From positions 1 through 41,211 of the forward strand of contig JANTHP010000002.1 in the NCBI GenBank assembly GCA_024762395.1: a stretch of DNA of 41,211 nucleotides. Reading direction: 5' to 3'. The position numbers and the translations under genes are program-made. The stretch's first letter is position 1, and every line of letters starts with the position of its first letter. The notes below the pieces were generated by a model. That model had not been told where the DNA came from. It worked only from the letters and a program-made list of their open reading frames with translations, and made no database searches. The stretch comes from Anaerolineae bacterium (GTDB taxonomy: Bacteria > Chloroflexota > Anaerolineae > Promineifilales > Promineifilaceae). Below are positions 16,049 through 25,165 of this stretch, piece after piece.

Positions 16049-16143
16049 AATTCCAATTCTGGAAATACATACTGGTAGGAGCGGGATGGTCGTTCGGCAA
16101 GACCCTCGAACAACCATCCCGCTCCTACGCCAGAATTGGAATT
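16049..16143. repeat. Nested inverted-repeat element, long hairpin
   Basis: Outer arms AATTCCAATTCTGG (16049-16062) and CCAGAATTGGAATT (16130-16143) are perfect. Inner arms GTAGGAGCGGGATGGT (16075-16090) and ACCATCCCGCTCCTAC (16113-16128) are perfect and extend with one mismatch to a 10-nt loop. It lies between the XRE gene and the glnN promoter. It is REP- or MITE-like, and its GAATTGGAATT core recalls the 92-bp repeat. Confidence 0.92.
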
Positions 16144-16164
16144 GCCACTTTGATGCAAAAAAAT

Positions 16165-16193
16165 TTGACATTCAAGGAAAAATCCTTTAGGAT
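16165..16193 (+). promoter_or_regulatory. Sigma-70-type promoter of glnN
   Basis: TTGACA (16165-16170, consensus -35), a 17-bp spacer and TAGGAT (16188-16193, -10 with four of six matches). The spacer contains the small palindrome AAGGAAAAATCCTT. Transcription would start near 16200, about 107 nt before glnN. Confidence 0.75.
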
Positions 16194-16227
16194 AGAAATC
16201 GCAAAATAAAATAACTGTAAGGTCAAG

Positions 16228-16272
16228 ATGCCTCCATTATGCCCATTGTGGTGTATGCGGAGGCATTTTTTT
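16228..16272 (+). terminator. Terminator/attenuator hairpin in glnN leader
   Basis: ATGCCTCC (16228-16235) pairs with GGAGGCAT (16259-16266) and is followed directly by a run of seven T. It lies between the promoter and the glnN start, so a transcript must read through it. The interior can form a small hairpin with loop ATTGTG (A at 1, G at 4, as in ANTAR-target loops), though with one mismatch in its stem. Confidence 0.75.
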
Positions 16273-16305
16273 GTTGGCCTCAATTCAATAGGGAGAATAC
16301 AATAA
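16228..16305 (+). CDS. Possible 25-residue leader ORF overlapping the attenuator
   Basis: ATG at 16228 with AAGG five bases upstream opens a 25-codon ORF ([20 protein letters not shown]...) that runs through the terminator stem and stops one base before the glnN ATG. It has no run of a regulatory amino acid. It may be chance, but a ribosome on it would disrupt the hairpin and could couple to glnN translation. Low confidence. Confidence 0.2.
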   Translation: MPPLCPLWCMRRHFFVGLNSIGRIQ

Positions 16306-16306
16306 A

Positions 16307-18478
16307 ATGAGTGGGAATGAAGCACGATTAAAAGCAGTATCGGCCGTCGTCAACTATAAACCGATTACAGAACCGCTGAACTTTGCCGAAACATCGGCCA
16401 GCGAGATATTCGCGGTAAACGTTTTCAACGGCAAGGCAATGAAGCAGCGATTGCCCAAATCAGTATACAAATCAGTCCAAAAAACCATCAAGCAAGGCAA
16501 GAAACTGGATACAACAACGGCCGATGCTGTTGCCTCCGCCATGAAAGATTGGGCCATCGAAAAAGGGGCTACCCATTACGCCCATGTTTTCTACCCACTT
16601 ACCGGCGCAACGGCCGAAAAACACGACAGCTTTCTCTCCCCGTCCGGTGATGGGGAAGCTATCGCCGAATTTAGCGGCGAGCAGCTCATTCAGGGCGAAC
16701 CGGATGGCTCCAGCTTTCCCACTGGCGGCATACGCCCCACCTTTGAAGCGCGTGGATACACTGCCTGGGATGTAACCAGCCCCGCCTACATCCTGGAAAA
16801 CCCCAACGGCACAACCCTGTGTATCCCCACTGCCTTCGTCTCCTGGACGGGCGAGGCGCTGGACAAGAAAACACCGGTGCTGCGCTCAATGAAAGCGTTA
16901 AATGAACAAGCGCAGCGCATTCTCAAACTATTTGGACATGACGATGGCGCTATTGTCACGTCAACGGCCGGCGCTGAACAAGAGTATTTTCTGATAGACC
17001 AGAACTTTTACCTGGCACGCCCTGATTTGCTCACAGCCGGGCGCACACTTTTTGGAACCAAACCGCCCAAAGGGCAAGAATTTGACGACCATTATTTCGG
17101 CGCCATCCCAGAGCGGGTGCTGGCTTGCATGTTGGAGACAGAACGGGAACTGTTCAAATTGGGCGTGCCGGTAAAGACTCGTCACAACGAAGTGGCCCCC
17201 AGCCAATACGAAATGGCTCCCGTGCATGAAAACGCCAACGTAGCCACAGACCATCAACAGATCATCATGTTGACACTGAAGCGCGTAGCCGCCAAGTACG
17301 GTCTGGCCTGTCTGACGCATGAAAAACCATTCCTCGGCGTAAATGGCTCCGGCAAGCATGTTAACTACTCATTTGGCAACGAAACATTGGGCAACCTGAT
17401 TGATCCGGGCGATACGCCGCATGAAAATTTGCGTTTCCTGGTGTTTACGGCCGCTGTGATTCGCGCGGTAGACAAATATGCGCCGCTTTTGCGCGCCGTC
17501 ATCGCTTCCGCCAGCAATGATCACCGGTTGGGCGCCAATGAAGCGCCGCCGGCCATCATCTCTATTTTCCTGGGCGAGCAGTTGACGGATGTGTTTGAAC
17601 AAATCAAAACAGGAAAAGCGACATCATCCAAGCAGCAGGGATACCTGGAAATTGGCGTAGATACGCTGCCGCCCTTGCACCGCCACTCCGGCGACCGTAA
17701 CCGTACCAGTCCATTTGCTTTTACAGGCAACAAGTTTGAATTCCGGGCTGTCGGGTCTAATCAATCCATCGCCTCGCCGCTGACGACGTTGAATACGATT
17801 ATTGCCGAATCGCTGGATTATATTGCGACGAAGCTGGAAGCCTCCGACAGCGATTTTGGCGATGCAGTGCAGACTTTGTTACGGGAGATTGTGACGGAAC
17901 ACGGCCGTATTATTTTCAATGGCGACGGCTACTCCGAAGCATGGCATAAAGAGGCTGAGTTTGAACGGGGACTGCCCAATCTACGCACATCAGCGCAAGC
18001 GCTGCCGGTTTTGAACAGCCCGGATAGCATAGCGCTGTTCGGCAAATACAACGTTCTGTCCGCACGGGAAGCCGCCAGCCGCGCCGAGGTCAAACTAGAG
18101 CAGTACGTAATGGCCATTCAGGTGGAAGCGCGTTTGACGCTTAAAATGGGCCGAACGATGATTTATCCGGCCGCCCTTCGCTACCAAAGCGAACTGGCCG
18201 GCGCGGCCGCCCATCTGAAAACGGCCGGAATAGAACCTGACACAACCGCATTGGACAAAGTCACAGCCAGCGCCAATGCGCTGCAAGAAAGCCTGGACAG
18301 ATTGGACGCGCTGCTCACCCATGAGGCCGACGACCTGGAAGCGGAAGCGTCGTACATGTGCGATACTGTTTTACCGGCGATGGCGACGGTCCGCACCCAT
18401 GCCGACGCGCTGGAAAAGATTGTCGCCGACGACTTGTGGCCGCTGCCGACGTACCAGGAAATGTTGTTCATTAAATAA
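16307..18478 (+). CDS. glnN: Glutamine synthetase type III
   Basis: 723 residues, typical of GSIII (about 700-730) and far longer than GSI. It makes glutamine from glutamate, ammonia and ATP in the cytoplasm. The GSIII-specific N-terminal region [27 protein letters not shown] and [19 protein letters not shown] is present. So are the catalytic-barrel motifs [60 protein letters not shown] and [20 protein letters not shown]. The C-terminal helical region characteristic of GSIII ([19 protein letters not shown]) is intact. GGGAG lies 11 bases before the ATG. The gene has its own promoter and a leader terminator, and is followed by a HisKA_2 kinase gene, suggesting nitrogen-responsive attenuation. 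Very secure identification. Confidence 0.97.
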   Translation: MSGNEARLKAVSAVVNYKPITEPLNFAETSASEIFAVNVFNGKAMKQRLPKSVYKSVQKTIKQGKKLDTTTADAVASAMKDWAIEKGATHYAHVFYPLTGATAEKHDSFLSPSGDGEAIAEFSGEQLIQGEPDGSSFPTGGIRPTFEARGYTAWDVTSPAYILENPNGTTLCIPTAFVSWTGEALDKKTPVLRSMKALNEQAQRILKLFGHDDGAIVTSTAGAEQEYFLIDQNFYLARPDLLTAGRTLFGTKPPKGQEFDDHYFGAIPERVLACMLETERELFKLGVPVKTRHNEVAPSQYEMAPVHENANVATDHQQIIMLTLKRVAAKYGLACLTHEKPFLGVNGSGKHVNYSFGNETLGNLIDPGDTPHENLRFLVFTAAVIRAVDKYAPLLRAVIASASNDHRLGANEAPPAIISIFLGEQLTDVFEQIKTGKATSSKQQGYLEIGVDTLPPLHRHSGDRNRTSPFAFTGNKFEFRAVGSNQSIASPLTTLNTIIAESLDYIATKLEASDSDFGDAVQTLLREIVTEHGRIIFNGDGYSEAWHKEAEFERGLPNLRTSAQALPVLNSPDSIALFGKYNVLSAREAASRAEVKLEQYVMAIQVEARLTLKMGRTMIYPAALRYQSELAGAAAHLKTAGIEPDTTALDKVTASANALQESLDRLDALLTHEADDLEAEASYMCDTVLPAMATVRTHADALEKIVADDLWPLPTYQEMLFIK

Positions 18479-18479
18479 A

Positions 18480-18553
18480 CCGTGAAACGTAAGGCGTGAA
18501 ACGTGATTGACAACGTACTGTTGTTTCGCGTTTCACGTTTTACGTTTCGCTCC
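18480..18553. repeat. Two-armed GTGAAAC/GTTTCAC hairpin
   Basis: The left arm GTGAAACGTAAGGCGTGAAACGTGA and right arm TTTCGCGTTTCACGTTTTACG are inverted complements. It begins directly after the glnN stop. It may serve as transcript end, but there is no T-run. Confidence 0.85.
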
Positions 18554-18585
18554 GCATGTAACATCTCAATAAATCGTGGACAAGA

Positions 18586-18643
18586 GTTGACAAATTTCAC
18601 CAACGCCTCGTTTTACACGAGTACCACAGGAAAATTTGTCAAC
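18586..18643. repeat. Inverted repeat GTTGACAAATTT ... AAATTTGTCAAC
   Basis: Perfect 12-bp arms (18586-18597, 18632-18643) with a 34-nt spacer that holds a second small stem (CTCGT...ACGAG). Its core is shared with the 6692 and 25054 hairpins. The ORF-track start of the kinase (a TTG) falls inside the right arm. Confidence 0.85.
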
Positions 18644-18704
18644 TCTCCCCTGGAATATCGTGTCAAAATTGGGTTTCCGACAAAATTATGCCAAAATAGC
18701 CGAC

Positions 18705-19889
18705 ATGGCTTTGACGGACACAACTCGCCCGCAGGCGCTGACAGCGCTGCGCCAAATGGCGCGGGCGTTGAGCGCTGCCTGGGACCTGGACTCGGCGCTG
18801 GATTTGATTGCGCGTAAAACGACTGAGGTGATGCGCGTAGATTCTTGCACCATCTATTTGCTTGACCCGGATGGAGAGGCGCTGCGGCTGCGGGCGTCTA
18901 CGGGCCTGGCGCGGCGGGCGATTGGACGGGCGGTTTTGCGCGTGGGTGAGGGGATGACGGGATACGCAGCGCAGGTCAACCGGCCGATTTTTGCACGGAA
19001 CGCTCAAAGTCATCCCCGGTTTAAGTGGCTGGATGAGGCGGAGGAGACGCCGTTTCAGTCGCTGCTGGCGATTGCAATGCAGATTGACGGCGAACCGATT
19101 GGGGCGTTGAATGTGCAAACGCTGACGCTGCACGATTTTAGCGATGAGGAGATTGAGATTTTGTCGCTGATTGGGGATTTGGCGGCGGGGGCGTTGGTTA
19201 AGGCGCGTTTGCATGACCAGCAAAAGAGCCAAATTGCGGAAATGGAGCAGTTGGCGCGGGAAAATGAACGGTTGATGACGAATACGGCCGTTATCCGCGA
19301 AATGCACCATCGTATCAAAAATAATCTGCAAACCGTCGCCATGCTCATGCAACTGCAAATTCCTGACGCTGACGCGCTGGACACGCGCGAGGTACTGGAA
19401 TCAAACATCCACCGCATCCGCAGCATTGCCGCCGTGCATGAAGTTTTGTCGGAGAAAGGGTTCCGGCTGGTAGATGTGAAGGATGTGCTGGAACGGATTA
19501 CGCGGACGACAGCCGCAGCGATGACGCTGCCGCAGCAAACGATTGGGATTGAGTTGTACGGCGAATCACTGCCGCTGCCCAGCCGGGAAGCGACGGCGCT
19601 GGCTTTGGTTGTGAACGAGTTGGTGCAGAATGGATTGGATCATGCGTTCGCGGGGCGGGCAAACGGCCGTATCGAAATCTCACTAGGCCGATCAGCCAAA
19701 GAGTATATCGTTTTGGTACGCGATAACGGGGCGGGCCTGGCTGCCGACGCTCAGCATGGGCTGGGGCTGGAGATTGTTCACACGCTGGTGAAGGATGATT
19801 TACACGGCCGTATCAACTTCAACCGCCCCGCCCACGGCGGCACAGAAGTCAGCATCCGCATCCCGCGCAAGGCGGAAACAAGCCAATAA
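18705..19889 (+). CDS. GAF/HisKA_2-type sensor histidine kinase
   Basis: About 394 residues from the ATG at 18705 (MALTDTTRPQALTALRQ). The track's TTG start lies in repeat DNA. Residues about 15-170 are a GAF domain (ALDLIARKTTEVMRVDSCTIYLLD, RVGEGMTGYAAQVNRPIFARNA, IGALNVQTLTLHDFSDEEIEIL), followed by a coiled coil. The HisKA_2 phosphoacceptor box REMHHRIKNNLQTVAMLMQLQ carries His201/His202, and the HATPase_c domain has NELVQNGLDHAF, DNGAGL and GLGLEIVHTLV. No membrane helix, so it is a soluble sensor. HisKA_2 kinases commonly pair with ANTAR response regulators (EutW/EutV type), and one lies at 24478. The GAF ligand, possibly a nitrogen-status metabolite, is unknown. Confidence 0.92.
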   Translation: MALTDTTRPQALTALRQMARALSAAWDLDSALDLIARKTTEVMRVDSCTIYLLDPDGEALRLRASTGLARRAIGRAVLRVGEGMTGYAAQVNRPIFARNAQSHPRFKWLDEAEETPFQSLLAIAMQIDGEPIGALNVQTLTLHDFSDEEIEILSLIGDLAAGALVKARLHDQQKSQIAEMEQLARENERLMTNTAVIREMHHRIKNNLQTVAMLMQLQIPDADALDTREVLESNIHRIRSIAAVHEVLSEKGFRLVDVKDVLERITRTTAAAMTLPQQTIGIELYGESLPLPSREATALALVVNELVQNGLDHAFAGRANGRIEISLGRSAKEYIVLVRDNGAGLAADAQHGLGLEIVHTLVKDDLHGRINFNRPAHGGTEVSIRIPRKAETSQ

Positions 19890-19918
19890 GAAGGAGGCTT
19901 GCGGTTACTAAGTCCCAG

Positions 19919-19956
19919 AGGTGCGACGCACTTGTAAACAACAGTGCGTCGCACCT
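19919..19956. terminator. Strong hairpin between convergent kinase and Calx-beta genes
   Basis: AGGTGCGACGCACT and AGTGCGTCGCACCT are perfect 14-bp arms around a 10-nt loop, flanked by further pairing TTACTAAG/CTTAGTAG. It is placed between two convergent stops, so it may end transcripts from both sides. It lacks a clean T-tract and could equally be a mobile repeat. Confidence 0.6.
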
Positions 19957-19969
19957 TAGTAGTCACCGG

Positions 19970-22900
19970 TTATCTTATAATTACCGGCAGGTAAATCGAA
20001 TAAGGAGGCCCTGTGTCTACGATGGTCATAACGGCTTGAGACGGCGTTCCTAATGTCGCACCACCGGTCGGGTTGCTCAATGCCAGGTTAACCGTTTCGT
20101 CGCCTTCCACCAAAATATCGTTGATGATGGTAATGGTAAAGGTTTTGCTGGTTTCGCCATCGGCAAAGTCAAGCGTCCCCGATACGGCCGTGTAATCTTC
20201 GCCCGCAACAGCTGTACCATCGCTGGTCGCATAATCCACACTGACGGCTCCAAAAGAACCGTTGACGCGCGTTACCGTAATTGTCGCGGTGATAACATCT
20301 TCCTGCACGGTCAATGCAGCCGATGCAAACTGGAGTTGACCGTATGCAGCCAGGTTATCAATGAAGCAAGTAGCAGAACCATCTGCAATAGTCGCCCCTT
20401 GTGCATTGCTCAGTAAAAGCTGGAATTCTTCCTGCGGTTCGGTCAATGTGTCGTCCAATATCTGAATGGCAATGTTTTGCTGCATCACACCGGGTGTAAA
20501 TGTCAGCGTGCCGCTGGCGGCGATGTAATCTTGTCCGGCAACGGCCGTGCCGTCAGACGTGGCATAATCTACAGTAACAGTTATGGCGCTGGGCGTTGAA
20601 AGCGTTACTGTAAACACGCCGGTACTTCCTTCAATAACAGTAATATCGCCAATAGAAAGGGCGGCCGTCTCGTTATCGTCAATCGTACCCACACCTTGCG
20701 CGTCGTTGAACGTGGCGTTAACAGCATTGCTTAATAAAAGCTGGAAGTTTTCCTGGGGTTCGGCTATGCCATCATCCACTGTCTGAATTGTAATGTTTTG
20801 CAGGGTCACGCCCGGCGTAAACGTGAGCGTGCCGCTGGCAGTAATGTAGTCTGATCCGGCAACGGCCGTACCGTCAGCGGTGGCGTAATCTACGGTAACA
20901 GTTAGTGCGCTGGGCACGGAAAGCGTCACTGTAAACACACCGCTGCCTCCTTCAATCATATCGGCGTCACTCACAGATAGGCCGGTAGAATCATTGTCGT
21001 TAATGGCTCCTACACCCTGTGCGTCATCAAGCGCAGCATTGACGGCGTTGCTCAACAGAAGTTGGAAATTCTCCTGAAGTTCAGGCAACACATCATCTAT
21101 TGTCTGAATGGCGACGACTTGCAGCGTTATGCCCGGCGTAAACGTTAATGTGCCGCTGGCGGCGATGTAGTCTGACCCGGCAACGGCCGTACCGTCAACC
21201 GTGGCGTAATCTACGGTAACAGTCAGTGCGCTGGGCGTTGAAAGCGTCACTGTAAAATCGCCAGTATCCCCTTCAAGAATGGTAATATCATCAACAGAGA
21301 GGGCGGCCGTGTCATCATCAGTGATGGTTCCCACACCCTGCGCGTCGTTGATCGCGGCATTGACGGCATTGCTCAACAGAAGTTGGAAATTCTCCTGCGG
21401 TTCGTCAATGACATCTTGCACGGTTTGAACAGCGATGGTTTGCTGGGTCACACCCGGCGTAAACGTTAATGTGCCGCTGGCGACGATGTAGTCTGACCCG
21501 GCAACGGCCGTGCCGTCAGCCGTGGCATAATCTACGGTAACGGTCATGGCGCTGGGTATTGAAAGTGTCACCGTAAACACATCGCTGCTTCCTTCGATCG
21601 CGTCCGCATCGCTAACCGAAAGGGCGGCGACATCGTTATCTATGATTGTCCCCACACCCTGCGCGTCATTGAGCGTGGCATTCACAGCGTTGCTCAATAA
21701 AAGCTGGAAATTCTCCTGCGGTTCGTCTACGGCATCCTGCACAGTTTGAACAGTAATGTTTTGCTGGGTCACACCCGGCGTAAACGTCAGCGTCCCGCTG
21801 GCGGCGATATAGTCTAATCCGGCTAAGGCCGTACCGTCAGCGGTGGCGTAATCTACCGTAACAGTCAATGCGCTGGGCGTTGAAAGCGTCACTGTAAACA
21901 TACTGCTGCTTCCCTCAACCGCAGCCGCATCGCTAACCGAGAGGGTGGCAGCATCGTTATCGTTGATAATCCCTACGCCCAGCGCGTCATCAAGCGCGGC
22001 ATTAACAGCATTGCTCAACAAGAGTTGGAAATTCTCCTGCGGTTCGGCGATGACATCTTCCACTGTTTGAACGGTAATGTTTTGCTGCATTATGCCCGGC
22101 GCAAACGTTACCGTGCCGCTGGCAGCGGTATAATCCAGTCCGGCAACGGCCGTACCGTCAGCGGTGGCGTAATCTACCGTAACCGTCATGGCGCTGGGCA
22201 CAGAAAGCGTCACCGTAAACACGCCGCTGCTCCCTTCAATCGCGGCGGCATCGCTAACTGAGAGGGCGGCGGTGTCGTTATCCACAATGTCGCCTACCGC
22301 CTGGCCGTCTGCGATATCCGCGCCTTGTACATTGCTTAAATTGACAAAAAAGTCTTCATCGGATTCATCCACCACATCGCCAAGAACAGGAACATTAACC
22401 GTTCTCTGGCTCTCGCCAGGGGCAAAGGTGAACGCGCCGCTAACGGCCGTGTAATCGCTGCCTGCTATGGCGGTGCCGTTAACGGTCGTGTAGGTAACGG
22501 TTACAGGATGTGTCACTGTGGGGGAGAGGGTAACGACAAAAGCGGCTGTCACTGACCCGCTATCTCCTTCTGTAACGGCCGTGTCGGCAATACTAACTTG
22601 TACGCTAAGTTCATAAGCGCCAATATCGCAAGTTGCAGTACCGTCTCCATCGCCGTCTAGGGGGCGCGTTACGCCGCGCTGATCGCTGCCGGCACAAGTA
22701 GCATTATTGCCGGCGTCAATCGCAGGACTGCCGGCCCCCAAAGCGTGAGTCTGGGTTAGCCCGCCATTATCGGCCAGCGGGGCCAGCAAAGGGTCGGCCT
22801 GCACGGCAAAACCGCCGCATGTCACGCCTGGGAATTCTAAATTGTTGCCGTTATCTGTAATAGTTCCCTGGCAGTTGGCCGCGCCATTGCCGGATACAAT

Positions 22901-23935
22901 CGTGTTTTCAAGTGTGATGGTACCGCTGCTGTTGTAAATGCCCTCGCCAGCGCCGGCCGTATTATTTGTGATGGTGCTGTTGGAAACGGCCGTTGTCCCA
23001 CCAGCCGTATAAATACCGCCGCCATTACCCGTTGTACCATTGCCGCTAATAGTTGAGTTCGTAATGCTCAACGTCCCCCCATTGGAAAGGCCGCCGCCAT
23101 CGCCAGCGCTAAGATTGCCAGAAAAAACGCTGTTTTCTATTACGACAAAGCCGGAATTAACATGAAGAGCGCCGCCTCGGCTGCTAACGCTGTTATCAGA
23201 AAAAGTCGTATTTGTAATGGTGGTTAATGCGACCGTCGCTCTAACCAAACCACCGCCCCAACTGCTCTGATTGCCTGAAATCGTGCAGTTAGTCAGCGTT
23301 GATGTTCCTACAGTTTCCAAACCGCCGCCACGATGTCCGGCTAAATTATTCAACAAATCAACATTCGTCAAATTCAAAGCGCCGCTGCTTTCATGATAAA
23401 TACCACCACCAAAGTTGCCGCTCCCAAATCCATCGCCTATCGTGCCAATTTGTCCGTTTTGAATGGTTAGATCATTCATGGTCACATCAATTGAACCATG
23501 CGTGTGTATCACACGGTCTGTGACCACGGCCCCGTTACCATCAATAATCGTTACCCCGGCGCCGGCGCCATTAATGATAATGGCATCAGTGATATCCAAA
23601 TCGCCCGTTGCATTACCATCTTCGCCAATGCCGGTAAGCGCTAACGTATACGTACCGGCAGGCAGGGTAATGGTGTCAACGCCAGGATCGCCCACAGCGC
23701 AATCCCCGCCGGTGGTATCCCCGGTGGCAGAATTCGCATTCATAATGGCTTCGCGTAAGGTACAATTCCCATCCCCCGCGATCAAATTATCGCTGAAGCT
23801 GTTGACTGTAATGGTTGCCGCATAGGTTACAAATGCCGGCTGCAAGCTAAAAAACAATACTATCAACAAAATGATTGTGGCGAACTTTGATAAATGACTC
23901 CCTATGCTGTGAAAAGAAACGTTATTTTTTTTCAT
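19970..23935 (-). CDS. Secreted CSLREA / beta-helix / Calx-beta repeat exoprotein
   Basis: 1321 residues. A signal peptide (about 1-40, [22 protein letters not shown]) is followed by a CSLREA-type domain ([28 protein letters not shown]). A right-handed parallel beta-helix of polymorphic-repeat type runs at about 100-395 ([43 protein letters not shown]), ending in a choice-of-anchor-Q-like segment ([20 protein letters not shown]). Eight Calx-beta domains follow (about 450-1310; [16 protein letters not shown] and [13 protein letters not shown]); domains 2-7 are near-identical. The tail [13 protein letters not shown] is the short C-terminal motif seen on many Chloroflexota exoproteins, probably a sorting or anchoring tag (inference). 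Calx-beta domains often bind calcium, and the whole suggests an adhesin or sheath protein. It lies opposite in strand to the kinase and ANTAR genes that flank it. Confidence 0.92.
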   Translation of the reverse strand: MKKNNVSFHSIGSHLSKFATIILLIVLFFSLQPAFVTYAATITVNSFSDNLIAGDGNCTLREAIMNANSATGDTTGGDCAVGDPGVDTITLPAGTYTLALTGIGEDGNATGDLDITDAIIINGAGAGVTIIDGNGAVVTDRVIHTHGSIDVTMNDLTIQNGQIGTIGDGFGSGNFGGGIYHESSGALNLTNVDLLNNLAGHRGGGLETVGTSTLTNCTISGNQSSWGGGLVRATVALTTITNTTFSDNSVSSRGGALHVNSGFVVIENSVFSGNLSAGDGGGLSNGGTLSITNSTISGNGTTGNGGGIYTAGGTTAVSNSTITNNTAGAGEGIYNSSGTITLENTIVSGNGAANCQGTITDNGNNLEFPGVTCGGFAVQADPLLAPLADNGGLTQTHALGAGSPAIDAGNNATCAGSDQRGVTRPLDGDGDGTATCDIGAYELSVQVSIADTAVTEGDSGSVTAAFVVTLSPTVTHPVTVTYTTVNGTAIAGSDYTAVSGAFTFAPGESQRTVNVPVLGDVVDESDEDFFVNLSNVQGADIADGQAVGDIVDNDTAALSVSDAAAIEGSSGVFTVTLSVPSAMTVTVDYATADGTAVAGLDYTAASGTVTFAPGIMQQNITVQTVEDVIAEPQENFQLLLSNAVNAALDDALGVGIINDNDAATLSVSDAAAVEGSSSMFTVTLSTPSALTVTVDYATADGTALAGLDYIAASGTLTFTPGVTQQNITVQTVQDAVDEPQENFQLLLSNAVNATLNDAQGVGTIIDNDVAALSVSDADAIEGSSDVFTVTLSIPSAMTVTVDYATADGTAVAGSDYIVASGTLTFTPGVTQQTIAVQTVQDVIDEPQENFQLLLSNAVNAAINDAQGVGTITDDDTAALSVDDITILEGDTGDFTVTLSTPSALTVTVDYATVDGTAVAGSDYIAASGTLTFTPGITLQVVAIQTIDDVLPELQENFQLLLSNAVNAALDDAQGVGAINDNDSTGLSVSDADMIEGGSGVFTVTLSVPSALTVTVDYATADGTAVAGSDYITASGTLTFTPGVTLQNITIQTVDDGIAEPQENFQLLLSNAVNATFNDAQGVGTIDDNETAALSIGDITVIEGSTGVFTVTLSTPSAITVTVDYATSDGTAVAGQDYIAASGTLTFTPGVMQQNIAIQILDDTLTEPQEEFQLLLSNAQGATIADGSATCFIDNLAAYGQLQFASAALTVQEDVITATITVTRVNGSFGAVSVDYATSDGTAVAGEDYTAVSGTLDFADGETSKTFTITIINDILVEGDETVNLALSNPTGGATLGTPSQAVMTIVDTGPPYSIYLPVIIR
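20360..22275. repeat. Six about 319-bp tandem DNA repeats encoding Calx-beta domains 2-7
   Basis: The phrase GCGCTGGGC followed by GAAAGCGT recurs every 318-321 bp (near 20587, 20906, 21229, 21547, 21867, 22189), each time encoding the same part of a Calx-beta domain. Five of the six units contain ACGGCCGT encoding GTAVAG; in the unit near 21828 it has decayed to AAGGCCGT (TALAG). Recent internal duplication is likely. Confidence 0.92.
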
Positions 23936-24038
23936 GTCACTTCCCCTGTATATGTATTCTTGAAATGCGCCAACTCAACCGTCAGTTTTTAGCGTATCCA
24001 AGCACAATTTACAATACGTTAATCATAGGTAACCGCGC

Positions 24039-24103
24039 AGGTGACAGTCACTTTTCCCAGAGGCGCTGGTCACAACTTGCTGCATTTTAAGTGACTGTCA
24101 CCT
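24039..24103. repeat. Inverted repeat AGGTGACAGTCACTT ... AAGTGACTGTCACCT
   Basis: Perfect 15-bp arms (24039-24053 and 24089-24103) with a 35-nt spacer. With the 19919 hairpin it brackets the Calx-beta gene. Both have AGGTG/CACCT termini and the nearby string CCCAGAGG, hinting at one element family. Confidence 0.88.
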
Positions 24104-24201
24104 CTGAGGCTAAGTAGTTACAATCATAGTTTGCTACTAGATCATTACACAATACCTTTCGATGTAAAATAACTGAGTCTTTCGGATTTCACGGGGTTTA
24201 T

Positions 24202-24258
24202 CGTGAAACGTGAAACGTGAGTTTTTTCTGGTCGCGCATCACGTTTCACGTTTCACGC
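24202..24258. repeat. Two-armed GTGAAAC heptamer hairpin
   Basis: Left arm CGTGAAACGTGAAACGTGA and right arm TCACGTTTCACGTTTCACG are perfect inverted complements separated by about 20 nt. Confidence 0.9.
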
Positions 24259-24343
24259 CGCGATTACCCCCGAGTTCCCAAAGAACCTTCAGGATTTTGC
24301 CCACTCCTGTCTTTTGAGATAGAACAGTATCCAAACAAACAGC

Positions 24344-24463
24344 ATGAAGGATATTGAATGCCTCTACTTCAAGAACAATTGGCGCTTTTTACGGAGGATG
24401 GCAACGGGCGAGGATATTTTACAATCCAAACCCGCATTCCTGCCTGATGAAAAAGTTTTTTAG
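24344..24463 (+). CDS. Possible 39-residue ORF or gene remnant upstream of ANTAR gene
   Basis: ATG at 24344 opens MKDIECLYFKNNWRFLRRMA..., 39 residues ending 14 bp before the ANTAR start. An alternative frame from the ATG at 24358, with GAAGGA as RBS, gives a 29-residue peptide (MPLLQEQLALFTEDGNGRGY...). Neither is recognised. It could be a leader peptide, a remnant or chance. Confidence 0.2.
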   Translation: MKDIECLYFKNNWRFLRRMATGEDILQSKPAFLPDEKVF

Positions 24464-24477
24464 GAGTGATTGTTTGA

Positions 24478-25029
24478 ATGCAGGTTTTGATTGCTGACGA
24501 TGAATCTATTATTCGAATGGGGTTGAAGGCAATGCTGCGGGAGATGGGGCATGAGGTGATAACGGCCGTAAACGGCCGTGAAGCCCTCCGCATGGCCCGG
24601 CAACACCAACCCGACCTTGCCATCCTGGACATCAAAATGCCCTACACCGACGGCCTGCAAGCCGCCAAAACCATCAGCCGCACCCGCCCCATCCCCATCC
24701 TGCTCCTCACCGCCTTCAGCGAAGACGATCTCATCGAAAAAGCAACCGATTTACCCATTCACGGCTACCTGATCAAGCCCATCAAGCCCGAAGAACTCAG
24801 CGCCGCCATCGCCGTCGCCCGCAAACGCTTCGCCGAAAGCCAACAATTAGCCGCCCGAACCACCAAACTGGAAACCACGCTGGAAGAGCGCAAACTCATC
24901 GAGCGCGCCAAAGGCAAACTAATGGAAACCGGCCTGACCGAAGCCGCAGCCTACCGCGCCCTGCAAACTTACGCCCGCCAAAACCAGCAAACCATCGCCC
25001 AAGTCGCTCGCGCTTTGTTGAAAAAATAA
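24478..25029 (+). CDS. Response regulator with ANTAR RNA-binding domain
   Basis: 183 residues. The N-terminal receiver domain (1-118) has the acidic pair in LIADDES (Asp7/Asp8), phosphoacceptor Asp51 (LAILDIKMPYTDG), Thr78 (LLLTAFSE) and Lys100 (YLIKPIKPEE), so it should be phosphorylatable. A coiled coil leads to a C-terminal ANTAR domain (about 130-183; ERKLIERAKGKLMETGLTEAAAYRALQTYARQNQQTIAQVARALL). ANTAR proteins bind paired hairpins in mRNA leaders and prevent termination. The likely partner is the HisKA_2 kinase at 18705, and a plausible target is the glnN leader terminator at 16228. NitR of clostridial glnN loci and EutV are precedents. AGGAG lies 11 bases before the ATG. Confidence 0.95.
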   Translation: MQVLIADDESIIRMGLKAMLREMGHEVITAVNGREALRMARQHQPDLAILDIKMPYTDGLQAAKTISRTRPIPILLLTAFSEDDLIEKATDLPIHGYLIKPIKPEELSAAIAVARKRFAESQQLAARTTKLETTLEERKLIERAKGKLMETGLTEAAAYRALQTYARQNQQTIAQVARALLKK

Positions 25030-25030
25030 G

Positions 25031-25131
25031 TAACTATACAGCGCTACCGAGAAGATTTGTCAAATTTTTTAGCATGACCAAGCGTTTACCAGGCAAAATT
25101 TGATAAATCTAAGGGTACATCTGAATAGTTA
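25031..25131. repeat. 101-bp MITE-like element with 11-bp terminal inverted repeats
   Basis: Ends TAACTATACAG and CTGAATAGTTA are inverted repeats with one mismatch; internal arms AGATTTGTCAAATTTT and AAAATTTGATAAATCT follow. It starts one base after the ANTAR stop codon. The left end and inner core match the 6671 copy, which also abuts a stop codon. Confidence 0.85.
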
Positions 25132-25165
25132 CAAAAATAAAGCCTGTGAATTTCATTCACAGGCT
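25129..25165 (-). terminator. Intrinsic terminator downstream of clpC
   Basis: On the minus strand AGCCTGTGAAT, a 3-nt loop and ATTCACAGGCT form a perfect 11-bp stem (25141-25165), followed by TTATTTTTG. It is correctly placed 70 bp after the clpC stop. Confidence 0.88.

Larger units (their letters stand above)
23936..24477. other. 541-bp intergenic region upstream of Calx-beta and ANTAR genes
   Basis: This region between divergent genes holds the Calx-beta RBS (GGGGAAG at about 23939-23946), a 15-bp-arm hairpin (24039-24103), a GTGAAAC heptamer hairpin (24202-24258) and a low-confidence short ORF (24344-24463). I see no tRNA. Promoters for both flanking genes should lie here, but no match good enough to call was found. 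Confidence 0.7.

Noticed and set aside
16125-16325. 66-residue minus-strand ORF over the glnN promoter
   Set aside because: It overlaps the promoter, terminator and glnN start, has no RBS and an unlikely composition.
23936-24343. Possible tRNA or structured RNA gene
   Set aside because: No cloverleaf, T-loop or CCA-type signature; the structure seen is explained by two inverted-repeat elements.
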